Shown: positions 11,064-23,172, counted from the stretch's first letter. The stretch: 64,000 nt of DNA from Aphrocallistes beatrix (GCA_963281255.1 OY725494.1:1997934-2061933); one strand, 5' to 3'. Notes: a model not told the origin generated them from the sequence alone. Translations and numbers: made by a program.

Positions 11064-11307
11064 TATATATTTCAATATTTACTGGGTAGCTCTTGTTATC
11101 GATCACCATTTTGCATCTTTTGGTCATCAAATGCCAGTATTTCGCAATAAATCCGGACTTATCCCATCCAATCTAATATATCTGATCTAATTTGGCAGTT
11201 AGGGAAGAAATAGACTTTGGCCTTAGATGCGGAAATCGGTTTAGCTGGTATTTGACCTTTGAGGTATGTTTCGGATCATTATCCTCTGCTAAAAACTAAC
11301 TATTTTT

Positions 11308-12045
11308 CTTGGTTGACTAATTCACGAATTAATTAATTATTTGAATAATTCGAAAATTCACAATTCATCAAGCCTGAGAAGAAGAATTATTCAAAATTGA
11401 AAGTTTTCACAAGAAAATATCATAAATTCTATAGATGCATTATTTGAAGAATTAATTAATTCCTGAATTATGAATTACAGTCGAACCTGCTATAACGGCC
11501 ACTCTGTATAACGGTCACCTGTCTATAGCGGTCACCATTGAACAGTCCCGTCCGAAATTCAATAATATTTACCCTGTGTATAGCGGTCACCTGCTCAACG
11601 CGGCCAGCGACCACCCATTTGCAGTCCCTTACTGATCCAAAAACTGTATATAACGGCCATCATCTGTCTATAATGGTCACTACCTGTCTATAACGACTAT
11701 CAAATTTTTCACCTTTTTATGTGTTTTTGACAGAACCTGTTACGAACGATAAACAAGTTTCATTATATTACTTCAAGTAATAGATTTCTAAAAGCTTGAT
11801 ATTAATTTCACTACGTTGATACCTTTTGGGGATTAAGACAATCACCTGTATATAACGGACACCTGTGTATAACGGCCAATTTTGTCCAGTCCCTTGGGTG
11901 GCCGTTATATACAGGTTCCACTGTATTCGAATAATTCATATTTAGGAATCATGGATTCTTCGAATTATTCATTAATCCATGCTCGAAATATGAATTAATC
12001 GAATAATTCATAATTCACTGCCATTTTTTAATGAATTAGTCAAGC
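11308..12045. mobile_element. hAT-type MITE with 8-bp duplication, containing a pogo MITE
   Basis: Ends CTTGGTTGACTAATTCA and complement of CTTGACTAATTCA. The exact 8-bp repeat CTATTTTT flanks it at 11300-11307 and 12046-12053. The interior is rich in GAATTA/TAATTC and is partly palindromic. It is related to the element at 22939-23172. The pogo-type MITE at 11478-11923 is nested in it. Confidence 0.75.
11478..11923. mobile_element. Tigger/pogo-type MITE built of CGGTCACC units
   Basis: A 446-bp element starting CAGTCGAACCTGCTATAACG and ending with an imperfect complement (GGTTCCACTG), with TA on both sides. The left part repeats TATAACGGTCACCTGT-like words several times, giving a terminal mini-array. 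Confidence 0.8.
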
Positions 12046-12061
12046 TATTTTTATGGAAACA

Positions 12062-12680
12062 TCAGCTTGAGATAGTAAATGCCACTCCAATATTTTGCAA
12101 TACAATACTCCAATCAAGTTTTCTCGTAATATACACAGCGGAAATGAGCACATTGATGAAAATCCGGCAAAAATATGAACCTTTTGACTGTATTCCGGTA
12201 CAGGCTGCCAGTGATTTTTCTCCTTTCAGTTCACATTTTTCCCCGATCACCATGTGGCCAGAATCATGGTTCATCGCAGAAAATGGCATTCTTCCAGTGT
12301 TTTCTTGCGCGTTTCTTAGCCCCCAATCAATCCTTTTGAGTCGATTTTTCTCCGATAACATGAAGGCCTTGGTAGGAAAGACCTTATCTTATCGGGGGTT
12401 TTGTAAAGTCAGTTGGATAGCGCGCTGAGAACACTGTTTTTCATGCATTACTTTAATAGATAAGACTCTTTTAGACCTCAAGATCTGCTGAGCGAGGCTT
12501 TTCGTTATAGCTTTGACCATTGCTGCAGGCCGATCACCTTCAACATTAGGTTCAAACGAGCGGCCTCACTTCAATCGTAGGAGGGTATTATAGACCGTTG
12601 CCAGACTAACCGCGATAGGGTTACTAATTCTCTTAGGCGGGTGCTTACTTATCTAAAATAAGATCCGTATCTGTTCGCAT
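12062..12680 (-). pseudogene. Degenerate Tc1-like transposase
   Basis: On the minus strand the region reads, across shifts, as a Tc1-type protein: an HTH segment near 12640-12570 (ISNPIAVSLATVYNTLLRL), a second DNA-binding stretch (ILRSKRVLSIKVMHEKQCSQ), then LSEKNRLKRIDWGL, which matches the conserved segment just before the first catalytic Asp. In a shifted frame it continues DEPWFWPHGDRGK. No complete DDE set or terminal repeats are visible. It is old and non-functional. The family call rests on motif order alone. Confidence 0.55.
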
Positions 12681-12784
12681 TTGGCTAATTGAGACATTCG
12701 AGATCTTTGAAAGCGATTTGTAAAAAATATTTGAAATATTTGTGTAAGACAAAGAATCAAGGAAAAGTTGATTTTGTGCTTGTG

Positions 12785-13125
12785 CCTGGGCTGACAGTCA
12801 TTAATTATAAGATAGATGACATCTGTAAATACGTCTGTCTTACTTTTATAATCGATAACAGTCGAGAGATTTGTGAATTTTAAAATTTTTGATGAATAAT
12901 GAAGATGTCACAACAAAATGATGAATCGTCATTTTGGATGAAAGTTTTATCATATTTGAGATCTATTCATATAAACATTCTATTAAGATTTCAGCCTTCT
13001 ATCACCAAAAATGGCTGAGTTATAATCAAAAAGCTTTGACTCAGGACTTAGCGGAGTCATAGCCAAAAGACTTCCCATGCCAAAAATCAGCTTTCTCTGC
13101 CTGGTAGTTTCCACAACCAATTCGA
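12785..13125 (-). mobile_element. Helitron repeat copy, truncated
   Basis: Minus-strand copy lacking the hairpin end and the 5' end. Recognisable blocks include AAAATTTTTGATGAATAATG, the AATTTCAGCCTTCTAT-like box, GGCTGAGTTATA and AAAAATCAGCTTTCT. It is more diverged than most copies, and the CRE-like octamers have decayed (GATGTCAC). Confidence 0.75.
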
Positions 13126-13211
13126 AATTTTGTACACAGTCGATTTACTCATTTTATAGTCTTTCAATTCAATTCCTACTATTAAAACTCGATTAATGAC
13201 TATTTGTGTAT

Positions 13212-13242
<31 letters not shown>

Positions 13243-13583
13243 GCTAATTATTGAAGAAACTGCCAGGCACAGAAAGCTGATTTGTGGCATGTGGGGGTCT
13301 TTTGGCTATGACTCCACTAACTTCTGACCTCAGATGAAAATTTCGACTCATCATGGAATTATTACGTCATTGTCACCTATTTTATAATGAGAAATTTCAG
13401 TTTTTCGACCATTACCATTTTTGGTGATAGAAATCTGAAATTTTAATAGAATATGTATATTCATATATCTCACATATGATGCAACTATCATGAAAATGAT
13501 GACTCATAACTCTGTTATGACGTCATCATTACGCATCAAAAATTTTAAAATTGACAAAATTCGTCGATTTCAATTATAACAGA

Positions 13584-16387
13584 CAGGGTTTCTTTCAGGA
13601 TTTTATGTTAGGGGGAAAAATGAAGGTTTGTAGAGCTATAGGGGGGGCATGGCCATCAGCGAGGAAATTTTGTCCTAGCCACACATATTTTCATATCCAC
13701 ACCCATTTTTAGACCTTGGCTACATTTGTGATACTCTGGTCATGTCAGTTATGTATCCCCACGTGTTTTAAATAGAATCTGACAATGATCGAACCAAATG
13801 TGGTCACAGGATTCTTGAATGAATAACCAATAGTCAGTGTTAATAAACAATAATGAATACAATAATCAGTATCAATTGTTGACAATTTATCAATAACACT
13901 GGTCATGGTAACTAAACTGTCACACAACAGTACATATATAAGGGACTTGGTTTTTAAGTACAAAAGCTGAGTTTTAGTTCTTAATTTTGTTCTGTTCTTT
14001 GGCTTGGCCCATCTCTTCAATTTTACTTCAGAATCTGCCAGAATCTTGGTGTTTCAGACTTCAGTTATGCAGGATCTTAATCATTCTTTACTACTGCAGC
14101 CAGCAGCAAAAACAATTCCGGAGACTCCGAATCTGACAGTGAAGTGCTAGCTCCAACTTCTCCTAAAAAGCTTTGTACTACTACAACTTTTCAACCTGAG
14201 CAAGAGCAGCGAAGAACAAAATCTCGCCCTGTTTCCAACAAACGCCACTACAAAAAACAATGGGAAAGAGAATTTCCTTGGCTGGAATATGATGAAGATC
14301 TCCAAGGTGCTTTCTGCAAGGTTTGTAAGAAAGGGGGGAAGTCACTTGAGAGAACTGGTGGAACTTGGGTTACAAAGCCTTTTAACAATTGGAAGAAGGC
14401 TGTAGAAAAGATGCGAGCACATTCACAGAGTAATGGACACATTCAGTCTTGTGAAACTCAGATTGCTGCTGCTAGAGCAATGCAAGAGGGGTCTATCGTA
14501 CAACAGTTACAGCAAGTAGGAGAAATAGAGAGGCTAAAGAACAGAGCAACTATTAAATCACTCATCCGTTGCACTCACTTTCTTGCTCGTCATCATATTG
14601 CTCATACGACTAATTTCAGTGGCCTAGTTGATTTAATAGTGAGTTGTGGCGGCGAAGATTTGAGGTTATTCATTGAAAGAACTAGAAGAAATGCAGTGTA
14701 TACGTCCAAAGACGCCGTGGTTGAATTTGTTGCAGCAATAGGTCAGTGGGTTGAAAAATCCCTTCTCAAACGCCTTCATCAAGCACAGTATTTCAGCTTG
14801 ATGGCTGATGAATGTACAGATATTACAACAATAGAAGAGTTGTCTGTATTATGTCAGTGGGTGAAGATGGACTGCCTGTTGAACACTTCATAGAAATTGT
14901 TTCGTTGAAAAAAGCAGATGCCAAAACAATCTATGAGACTCTTTTTGAGTGCTTGAAGAAGAAGAACATACAACTTAGCAGGATGATTGGTATGGGGTTT
15001 GATGGGGCAGCAACATTTTCTGGAAAGCATAAAGGAGTTCAGAGCTTATTGAAGAAGAATTCACCTCATTCAATTTTTGTGCACTGTCATTGCCATTTAC
15101 TGCAACTTGCATGTGTTCAAGCAGCTAACAGTGTTAGTGGAATCAAGCATGTTTATACAACGCTGACAAGTCTTTGGAAATTCTTCCACCTATTCACCAA
15201 AGAGAGCTGAGTGTTTGAAGGAGGTCCAGCGTGTGCTCAATATCCCAGAGTTAAAGATCATCAAACCATCTGACACCTGTTGGCTGGCTCACGAACGATG
15301 TGTAAAAGCTGTAAAAGCAAACTACAGTGCAATTGTTCTTGCTCTCAACAATATCTATGAAGAGACACATGAGCCAGAAGCACTGGGCATAAGTAAAGCT
15401 CTGAGCAAGAAGTCAACAATCTTAGCTATATTTCTTCTTGATTACACTTTACCTCAAGTTGCTAAACTTAGCAAGTCTCTTCAAGCAGTATAACTGGACT
15501 TAACTATCATATCTGCTCTTGTCGATTCAACTTTACATACACTTGATGATGCACTGTTACCAGCTGCTAACTGGGTACTTGAATTACTGGATATCAAAGA
15601 AAGTCTGGATGAAGTTGCTGAATTAAAGGTAACCTTAGCTGATATTCAATCATTCCAAGATGCTGTTGAAAAACCTTTCATCTCCGATTTGAAATGCAAT
15701 ATTTCCAGTCGTTTCACATCTCAAGATGTAGTTTCTGCATTTAGTATCTTTGATCCGAAGAAAATCCTTAGCCCAGAATCACCAGAATATCCATCATATG
15801 GAGAAGATTCTGTTAATACACTCAATAGACATTATGGAGTGGACAGACCAGCGCAGACACTAGAGGGTGAAGAATTTTCTAAACCAGCTCTCACGTCAGC
15901 TGAAATTAGTACTGAATGGAAGACATTATGGAACAACCTCACTAAACAACCTAAGGAAGATATGGGAGTAAAACTGCATGAACTGGTGACCAATGACATG
16001 CTGAAAACAATGTTTCCTAGCCTAAACACTCTGGCTAATGTCTGCCTGTCAATTCCTGTCGGCACTGCGTCTGTTGAACGGAGTTTTTCTGAAATGAAAA
16101 TGATAAAAACTCGATTACGAAACCGTATAGGAGAATCTAGTCTATCATACCTAATGAAAATTGCAATCGAATCACCAGAGAAACTATGTGAGATGGAGCT
16201 AGAAAATATTGTAGATATATGGAATAGAAGAGTAGTTGTGTAGTTTCTAATTATATTTTCGCTGTTTAACCATTAAATTTCTTTTCAATCATACACTTAA
16301 GTCATTTCCAAGGGGGGGGGGGGGGGCAAACCAGATCGAAGGGGTGGCAAATGCCCCCCCCCCCCGCCCCGCCTGGAAGAAACCCTG
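13584..16387 (+). mobile_element. hAT element (ZNF862/KIAA1586-like lineage)
   Basis: Terminal repeats CAGGGTTTCTTTCAGG at 13584 and complement of CAGGGTTTCTTCCAGG ending 16387. It is flanked by ACAGA on both sides, only 5 bp of exact match, where hAT elements usually leave 8. Long G and C runs lie just inside the right end (16312-16372). The transposase is at 14144-16243. Confidence 0.82.
14144..16243 (+). pseudogene. hAT transposase with BED-like finger, three lesions
   Basis: The N-terminal part has a nuclear-localisation-like basic stretch and WLEYDEDLQGAFCKVCKKGG with a downstream SNGHIQSC, a BED/TTF-type zinc finger. The catalytic region shows LMADECTDITTIEEL (first Asp) and GMGFDGAATFSGKHKG (second Asp). 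The C-terminal dimerisation region has PVGTASVERSFSEMKMIKTR (Glu). Lesions are a one-base frameshift near 14864, a second near 15192 and an in-frame TAA at 15491. The last two pieces share a frame. The start is taken at the first ATG in frame, 14144, and an upstream exon is possible. Overall organisation resembles hAT proteins ancestral to vertebrate ZNF862. It would have cut and pasted elements with CAGGGTTTC ends. Confidence 0.88.
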
Positions 16388-16531
16388 ACAGAGGACAGAT
16401 GTTATCACCCAAATGATTAATCAATGGTGACCCCAGGCGTCCAAAGGGCGCCTCCGGATGACACAAAGTGTCCGCCAGCCGCGCAGCGCAAGCAAGCGAA
16501 GCGCCCTTATATATATATATATATATATATA

Positions 16532-16715
16532 CAGTCAGGGTCGCTTATTATGAACCCGCTTAATATGAACATTCGTTTATTATGAACTAACATCCTGGTC
16601 CCAATTTCATTTCTTAGATAGATTTGTATTGAATCAAGTTCGCTTAATATGAAGTATCTCTATTATGAACATATTTTTTGGTCCCCTGGTGGTTCACAAT
16701 AGGCGACCCTGACTG
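16532..16715. mobile_element. Tigger/pogo-type MITE
   Basis: 184 bp, ends CAGTCAGGGTCGCTTATTAT and complement of CAGTCAGGGTCGCCTATTGT, TA duplicated. It contains several TTATTATGAAC-type words. Confidence 0.82.
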
Positions 16716-16722
16716 TATATAT

Positions 16723-17614
16723 GTTAGGACAAATTTGCGAAATCAACAATTATGCATAATTGTTCATTTCGCAACAATTATGCATAATTGTTCATTTAAT
16801 ACGACAATTATGCATAATTGTTCATTTCACAACAATTATGCATAATTGTTCATCTAATACGACAATTATGCATAATTGTTCATCTAATGCGACAATTATG
16901 CATATTTTACAATTTCGTATATATTTACTGCACTTTTCGAGTCATTTTTTAAATTTATTATGCCATCCCTCTAGTTTATTATTAGTTCTAGGACAGTGTG
17001 TGTGTTCGTTGAATACATTCTACAAAATGAGTGAAAACTGCCCTACAAACCAAGTCTCTCCAAATTATTTTATAAATCCTTATAGGAAGATTCAGGTCTA
17101 AATGCTAGGGTTAAAATTCATTCAGACCCAGAACTTCTGGGTGAAGATGTTACCAGTAATATCGAAAATCAACAGAATGTCTATTCTGAGTTTCTCATTG
17201 ACTATCTAATTAGAATTCTAATTAGATATAGTACTACATGTTTAGCTTATCTAATTTTTTGATACAATACATACATCCTCAATTGGAGAAATCGGGTTAC
17301 TTGTGAAAAGAATGGTCCCCCGGACCAATATTCTATGGAAAATTTGTCCATGCAGGATCAAAACTTTCAGCGTAGGACCAATTTTCCATGAAAAAAATTG
17401 GTCCCCTGGGTCAAATTTTCGTGACAGCACCATTAACAATTTTTCATAATTGTTGCTTTCATTTTAAACAATTATGTCAAACTGTTCATTTCACAACAAT
17501 TATGCATAATTGTCGTATTAGATTAACAATTTTGCATAATTGTTGTGAAATGAACAATTTTACATATTTGTCGACAATTATGCATAATTGTTGATTTCGC
17601 AAATTTGTCCTAAC
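16723..17614. mobile_element. Foldback element carrying arrays of an 18-bp palindrome
   Basis: Ends GTTAGGACAAATTTGCGAAA at 16723 and its complement at 17614, in (TA)n DNA. Just inside each end lie repeated copies of the perfect palindrome ACAATTATGCATAATTGT separated by short spacers (TCATTTCGCA, TCATTTAATACG and similar), about six on the left and several, some degenerate, on the right. The centre includes a short frame near 17027-17100 (MSENCPTNQVSPNYF) and, one base shifted, SDPELLGEDVTSNIENQQNV to about 17260. Their origin is unknown. Confidence 0.8.
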
Positions 17615-17836
17615 ATATATATATACAGCCTATTCACGGTACGAATTTTACCTTACCATGGATTACTTCAAGTCTATTTTGTAAACAAACCATAATATTT
17701 GAAATACATTTGGCTACGATAAAAATGCAGTGTATAATATAGGATAAGTATCGTTGTTAGTAGTTGATATTGTATTACCTACATTTTCTTCCTAATTCCC
17801 AATTTATTCATCTACACGTACATTTTTCTTAGCAGT

Positions 17837-18060
17837 ATGCCAAATAGGTGTAGTGTAACCAACTGCTCCTCCAAATACGACTGCAATGATTACGTTCCAG
17901 TGTTTGAAATGGGTCAAAGGGAATGCAAGTTGAATGGCGAAGGTTTCTCCATAGAGATGATGCGTGGAAATTGGCGAGAGTCTTCATCTGTGCGAGACAT
18001 TTCTGTGACGAGGATATACTACTTCACTTCGATATTCCCCAGGGTGACGATACACAGTGA
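17837..18060 (+). pseudogene. THAP zinc finger fragment, frameshifted
   Basis: The ATG at 17837 begins MPNRCSVTNCSSKYD with the first Cys pair of a C2CH THAP finger at the very N terminus, as is typical. One base is lost or gained near 17910. The shifted frame then reads VEWRRFLHRDDAWKLARVFI and CARHFCDEDILLHFDIPQGD, giving the second Cys-His pair. THAP domains bind DNA in host factors and in P-element and Kolobok-type transposases. No attached catalytic domain is recognisable downstream, so the source is open. Confidence 0.65.
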
Positions 18061-18329
18061 AGAAAGTTTGCAGAAAACTTCTGATCTTCGGAAAATGCCA
18101 AGCCCATCAATCTTCCTGATTGTCTTTCATATTTAAGTGGGAATTGGGATTCCAATTGTCATACATCCTGAAGAAGAAGCCGAACAAGTCGGCGAGGAAG
18201 ACGAAGTTATGGGAGAACATGGAACTGGCGATATGGAGAAGTTTAGAGAAGATGGGTTAGATAGACCTAGAACTGCAGATGACTAGGACTGCTTTGCAAG
18301 TTTATTGTGGTGAGAGCGTTAAAAGAAGT

Positions 18330-19010
18330 CTGCTGAAGGTATGCGAGCACCTCACATCTTCCAGACAGATAACGGAGGTGAATTTACTATTAACCTGTTG
18401 AATACGACACTGCGGAATGGTGGGTACAGGTACTTCTTACTCATTGTTGAACTCTTTTCACATTACGTCGAAGCAATCCCGCTGAAAGACCAGACCGCCA
18501 CGTCCATCGTTAACGTATTCATGGAAGGATGGGTCTACCGTGGATATGGCGTACCAAATATTATCGCTCACAGATCAGAGGAAGAATGTGTATGGGAAAG
18601 GGGTGCACGAACTGTGCAACGACTTAGGAATTACTAAACGTCACACCACACCGTAACACCCGGAGTCTGACGGGATGACCGAAATACATATCGACTTCGT
18701 CAAACAAGTGATACGATGCTCGAACGCCACCTATAAAAGGGTTCCTGACCGTCGTTGTTGCAAGAGATTACTTTCTACTGAAATAATCTGGATAACGCGT
18801 CGAGTAAAATATATTCACACATGTTGGCATTTGGCCGTCAGCGAGATCACCAATCGATATGCTCACTAGCACTGGTAATACTCCAACATACGTTAAAGGG
18901 TCAGCCAGTCAGTATCTCGAAACAACGGTAAAGAAGAAGTATGATAAAGGCAAGAAAACAACAAACATAACCACGGGAGATTGGGTCATGATTAATATGA
19001 AGGACTATTC
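18330..19010 (+). pseudogene. Integrase core fragments (Gypsy/Ty3 type), rearranged
   Basis: A short piece at 18341-18412 reads IFQTDNGGEFT, the second-Asp segment of an integrase. Immediately after comes GYRYFLLIVELFSHYVEAIP and VPNIIAHRSE, which in an intact integrase precede that segment. So two fragments are joined out of order, or two related copies abut. From about 18640 other frames give QVIRCSNATYKR, DNASSK and SPIDMLTSTGNTPTYVKG, matching the integrase C-terminal region. Many stops are present. No long terminal repeats were found. Confidence 0.65.
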
Positions 19011-19097
19011 ATAAACATGTTAGTTTGTAGTAAGAGAAAGAACTATCGCAATTTTCACCTCTTTTGTATTAATATTCATTACACTTTATAAAATTCT

Positions 19098-19529
19098 GTC
19101 CTACTATTCTGATCTATATCGCACGAAAAATCACCAAAATTATCAATTTTTAAAATTGTGATGAATAATGATGACGTCATAACAAAGTGATGAGTCAGCA
19201 TTTTTTGCTGATAGGTGCATCATATGTGAGATATGTTAGTATACAGATTCTATTAAAATTTCAGCCTCCTATCTCCTATAATGGCTGAGTTACACTCGAA
19301 TTACTGTGTTGCTTAACTTTTACAAATGTGACAATGACGTCATAATTCCATGATGAGTCGACATTTTGCTTTGAGCTCAGAACTTACTGGAGCCATAGCC
19401 AAAATACTCCCACATGCCAAAATCAGCTTTCTTCGCCCGGCAGTTTCTTCAATCAATTCGTTACAGATATATATATACATACATACATATATACACACAT
19501 ACACATTAATCGAATTTTAATAGTAAGGA
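19098..19529 (-). mobile_element. Helitron repeat copy, 3' end missing
   Basis: Minus-strand copy with an intact 5' end at 19529 (next base T on the plus strand). It keeps both TGACGTCA octamers and a GATGAGTCAG variant. The hairpin end is absent. Confidence 0.85.
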
Positions 19530-19609
19530 TATATATATCAAATTCCTGGAAATCTAGTGCTGAGAATGAATTCAGCATTAAAAAGATGATCTGGAATTGT
19601 TAAAAGAAG

Positions 19610-20003
19610 TTATAACTGTGGGACATTTGCATTTAAAATGTGTCGTTTTTAAGGATCTAAAAATGATAAAAAAGCAATTTGGGCACATCTTTAGTAAAAA
19701 ACAAGTGTCCCATGGGAAACACCAACCTTAAAATGTATTATTAGCTTATACAAAACCACCCCCAAATATCACAAAAATAAAGTTACTAGTTTATTTAAAC
19801 ATCAGAAGTACGCCTTTTACAACTTTTGGCCCCAACCCGGACATATCCCATCATAAATCAGCACGAGAGGGAGGCTACCTTGCGCGACCCCTAAATCATC
19901 TCCAAATTGCATGAAAATTTTATGCTGAATACTTAGTGATCAAGATAAACTATTTGAAGAGTGTACAACCAAAGTTTCACACCATTGAATTTTTTGGAGC
20001 ACC
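19610..20003. repeat. Dispersed non-coding repeat, relative of 40014-40536
   Basis: It shares with the 40 kb element the words TACCTTGCGCGACC, CTAAATCATCTC, GTGATCAAGATAAACTATTT and AATGTATTATTAGC in the same order (one copy inverted). The ends are decayed. No coding capacity. Confidence 0.6.
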
Positions 20004-20004
20004 C

Positions 20005-20410
20005 TAATACATATATATGTGTAATGAATTGATTGAAGAAACTACAAGGCACAGAAAGCTGATTTGTGGCATGTGGCGGTCTTTTGGCTATGACTCCACT
20101 AACTTCTGACCACATATGAAAATTTCGACTCATCATGGAATAATGACGTCATGTCACCCTTTTAATAATTAGAAAATTCATTTTTTCGACTATTACTCTG
20201 CCATTTTAGGTGACAGAAGGCTGAAATTTTAATAGAATGTGTATATTAATATATCTCACAAATGATTCAACTATTATAAAAAATGAGGACTTATCACTTT
20301 GTTATGACGTCATCATTACACATCGGAAATTTAAAAATAGAAAATTTGGTGATTTTTCGTGCAAAATTGATTATAACAGTAGGACAAATGTATTTAGAGA
20401 TAAACATTAT
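20005..20410 (+). mobile_element. Helitron repeat copy, both ends eroded
   Basis: Standard body from TGAATTGATTGAAGAAACTA through to GTAGGACAAATGTATTTAG. The 5' cap and the hairpin array are missing. Confidence 0.8.
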
Positions 20411-20506
20411 TTATATCGATTTTTTTAAGTTAAGTCTCCTCAGACTTCGACTTAAAAAATGCTTAAATGTATATAAGAAGTAAAAACTAAGTATTTGTAC
20501 TGTTGC

Positions 20507-21014
20507 GTGATATCTTGAGATCGTAATATCTTGAGATCCTAGTATTAAGTAACCATGGATGATTTAGTACCGTGATATCTAGAGATCGTAATATTTTGAG
20601 ATATCGTAGCATTCTGAGATTTTGTTTGGCTTACTCAAATGGCCTTGTGGTTCAATCGGTTTCATTGTGCCACTAAATTGTGGCATATGAAAAAAATTGA
20701 TGGCACGCGACACAATTTACTATGGTAGAACCACACATGGACCATGGATCAATTATATTTTAATAATTTATGGTCCATATGGGGTTCTACCATAGTAAAT
20801 TGTGTCGCGTGTCACTAAATTGTGTTGCGTGCCATCAATTTTTTTCATGTGCCACAATTTAGTGGCACAATGAAACCGATCGAACCACAAAGCAATTTGA
20901 TTAAGCCAAATAAAATCTCAGAATGCTACGATATCTCAAAATATTACGATCTCAAGATATCACGGTACTAAATCATCCATGGTTACTTGATCTCAAGATA
21001 TCACGCAACAGTAC
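20507..21014. mobile_element. Foldback MITE rich in GATATCTTGAGATC words
   Basis: Inverted ends TACTGTTGCGTGATATCTTG and complement, with further internal symmetry around a centre near 20760 (TGGTAGAACC / GGTTCTACCA; ACAATTTAGTGGCAC pairs). A single-arm relative lies at 57245-57405. Outside it, flanking AACTAAGTATTT sequence recurs at 51430-51680, suggesting insertion into an older repeat. Confidence 0.7.
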
Positions 21015-21185
21015 TTATATTTTTTTGTGAATACCAACTTAGATTTTGAAAACTAAGTAATAGAAGTACTCAGTTTATGCTCATTTTCTCTGTAAAAACT
21101 AAGTATTTACTTACGTAGTTTAAGCTTAGGATGTTTAGTGAATAAGGCCCCAGAACTTAGTGGAGCCATAGTCAAAAGACTACCA

Positions 21186-21605
21186 CATTACGGTCCTTAT
21201 AAAAAATTTCAATTTGCTATTGAAAAAGATTGGAAAACAATTTGTATGGATAAAATTCCTCAAAATTGATAAATAATATCGTTGAAATGTAAAATAATTA
21301 AGAAAATGGAGAAGATGCAAACGGGAGGTGTTCAGTTGAATATTTTGTGATAAAAAGATGTTATACTAATTATGGTGGATTTTTCCCAATTTTTGGCCAC
21401 TTAAAAGTGGGACAAAAGTGTCAGTGAATTGCAAAAAACACATTATTCTCACGGCTTAAAATTAGAAGAGTTCAAAGTCAATCTCTATGTTATTTGATTT
21501 GCAGAATTCAATGGAGAGATTAGTTATAATATAAGTTTGTTCAGAACTGAAATACATCAAATACGTATTAAGCTAAAACTCTCCACAAGTACAAGGACCG
21601 TAACC
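21186..21605. mobile_element. Short inverted-repeat element, unclassified
   Basis: Ends TTACGGTCCTTATA and TACAAGGACCGTAA, about 420 bp, no coding capacity. A scrap of Helitron repeat (CAGAACTTAGTGGAGCCATA) lies just outside the left end. Target duplication unclear. Confidence 0.5.
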
Positions 21606-21777
21606 CGGGTGTATAAATCGTGTGTGCTAACCACAATAATTATATTATCACAGCAAATCAAATTGCCAGTAGAAAGATAATCCTCTAACGAATAGTACAA
21701 TAAAATAATTTAAAATACATTGTTTCAGTTGCCTTTCGAATTAATAAAGTTGGGCCTGGAACATATTGAACGCCCTA

Positions 21778-22285
21778 AGTATATTTATAAATATATATGC
21801 AACGAATGGATTGAAGAAACTGCTAGGCACAGAAAGCTGATTTTTAGCATATGGGAGTCTTATGGCTATGGTTCAACAAAGCTCTGAACACATACGAAAA
21901 TGTAGACTCATCATGGAATTATGACATCACTGTAAATTTTTATAATTAGAAATTACAGCTTTTCGACGATAACACGCCATTTTAGGTTATAGAAGGCTGA
22001 AATTTAATATAATGTATATATTAATATATCTAAAATATGATCAAACTTCCATCAAAAATGATGACTCATCACTCTGTTATGACGTCATCATTACACATCA
22101 AAAAAAATTTTAAACTGACAAATTTGAAGACTTTTCGAGTGATTTCGATTATAGTTGTAAGAAACACATATTTAGAGATGTTATCTCTCTTTCAATTACT
22201 CAGTGTGAGCCCAGGAACCCAAAGGGTTCCTCCGGCGGACACAAAGTGTTCGTCAGCCGAGCAGCAAGCAAGCAAGCGAATATTA
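21778..22285 (+). mobile_element. Helitron repeat copy, 3' end decayed
   Basis: Body intact with a GGAACCCAAAGGGTTCC hairpin and a GGCGGACACAAAGTGTTCG hairpin near 22215-22250. The terminal stem has lost its right side (CAAGCGAATATT). Confidence 0.8.
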
Positions 22286-22507
22286 ATATATCAGTGCTTG
22301 TATTAATATATCACTGCAACGAACTAATGGAAGAAACTACCAGGCAGAGAGCTGATTTTCGGGATGTGCGAGTTTTTTTGCAATGGTTCCACCAAGTTCT
22401 GAACTCAGATGAAAATGTCGACTCATCATGGAATTATGACGTCATTGTCTTTTTTAATAATTAGAAATTTCAGTTTTTGACTATAACTAAAATCATTTTA
22501 AGTAAAA

Positions 22508-22877
22508 CAAGGCTGGATTCGGTTAACCGGTTAACCAGCTAACCGCCGTCAATCTCGGTTAACGGTTTAGGAAATCTAACATCGGTTAGCCGATCTGCTT
22601 TATTTTCTAAATATTAACATTAATTTCTTTGTTTTCCGAAGGAGATTCAAGAATATTACTTCTAAAAATTTGTGAATGTAATAGAATTCCTATTTTCTAA
22701 CCACAAAGTATATTTCGAGACCACTGAAAATTATCAATTTTTTCAATATCAGGTTAAAGCTGAGTCCAAAATCCATATTTCAACCAATTAATACTGGTAT
22801 CGGTTAACCGGTTAACCGCCCTGGAGGAAACCAAAATAACCGAACCATAAAATCGGTTAACCAACCCCAGCCCTGGG
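22508..22877. mobile_element. hAT-type MITE (GGTTAACCGG family)
   Basis: Ends CAAGGCTGGATTCGGTTAAC and the complement of CAGGGCTGGGGTTGGTTAAC. Flanking GTAAAA occurs on both sides but is offset by one base, so the duplication is imperfect. A shortened copy is at 53327-53544. Confidence 0.75.
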
Positions 22878-22938
22878 TAAAAGAAAGCTGAAATTTTAAT
22901 AGAATGTATATATTAATAGATCTCAAATATGATAAAAC

Positions 22939-23172
22939 CTAAGTTGACTAATTCATTGAAAAATGATGAAGAATTATGAATTATTCAGTTAATGAATTAT
23001 TCAGAATCTCAAACATTAGTGCAGATTCTATGCCCAAAAGCGGTTAAAAGGTTGCTCATGTTATATACCTCTAACATTGCTCAGTCCCTAAGCGAAACAT
23101 CAAATATTTTTTTCATTATTTTAGTTTCAAATTTTGAGTAATCATCGATAATTCATGAATTAGTCAACTTAG
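22939..23172. mobile_element. hAT-type MITE with exact 8-bp duplication
   Basis: 234 bp, ends CTAAGTTGACTAATTCAT and complement, flanked by GATAAAAC at 22931-22938 and 23173-23180. Related to 11308-12045. Confidence 0.88.

Larger units (their letters stand above)
13174..16507 (+). mobile_element. Helitron repeat copy, split by a 2.8 kb hAT
   Basis: The 5' end TCCTACTATTAAAACTCG is at 13174. A (TA)n stretch and the standard body follow to 13583. The hAT element intervenes, and the copy resumes at 16388 with GGACAGATGTTATC and the hairpin end to about 16507 (GCGAAGCGCCCTT). Joining the halves restores the consensus order, which proves that one copy was interrupted. Confidence 0.85.
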
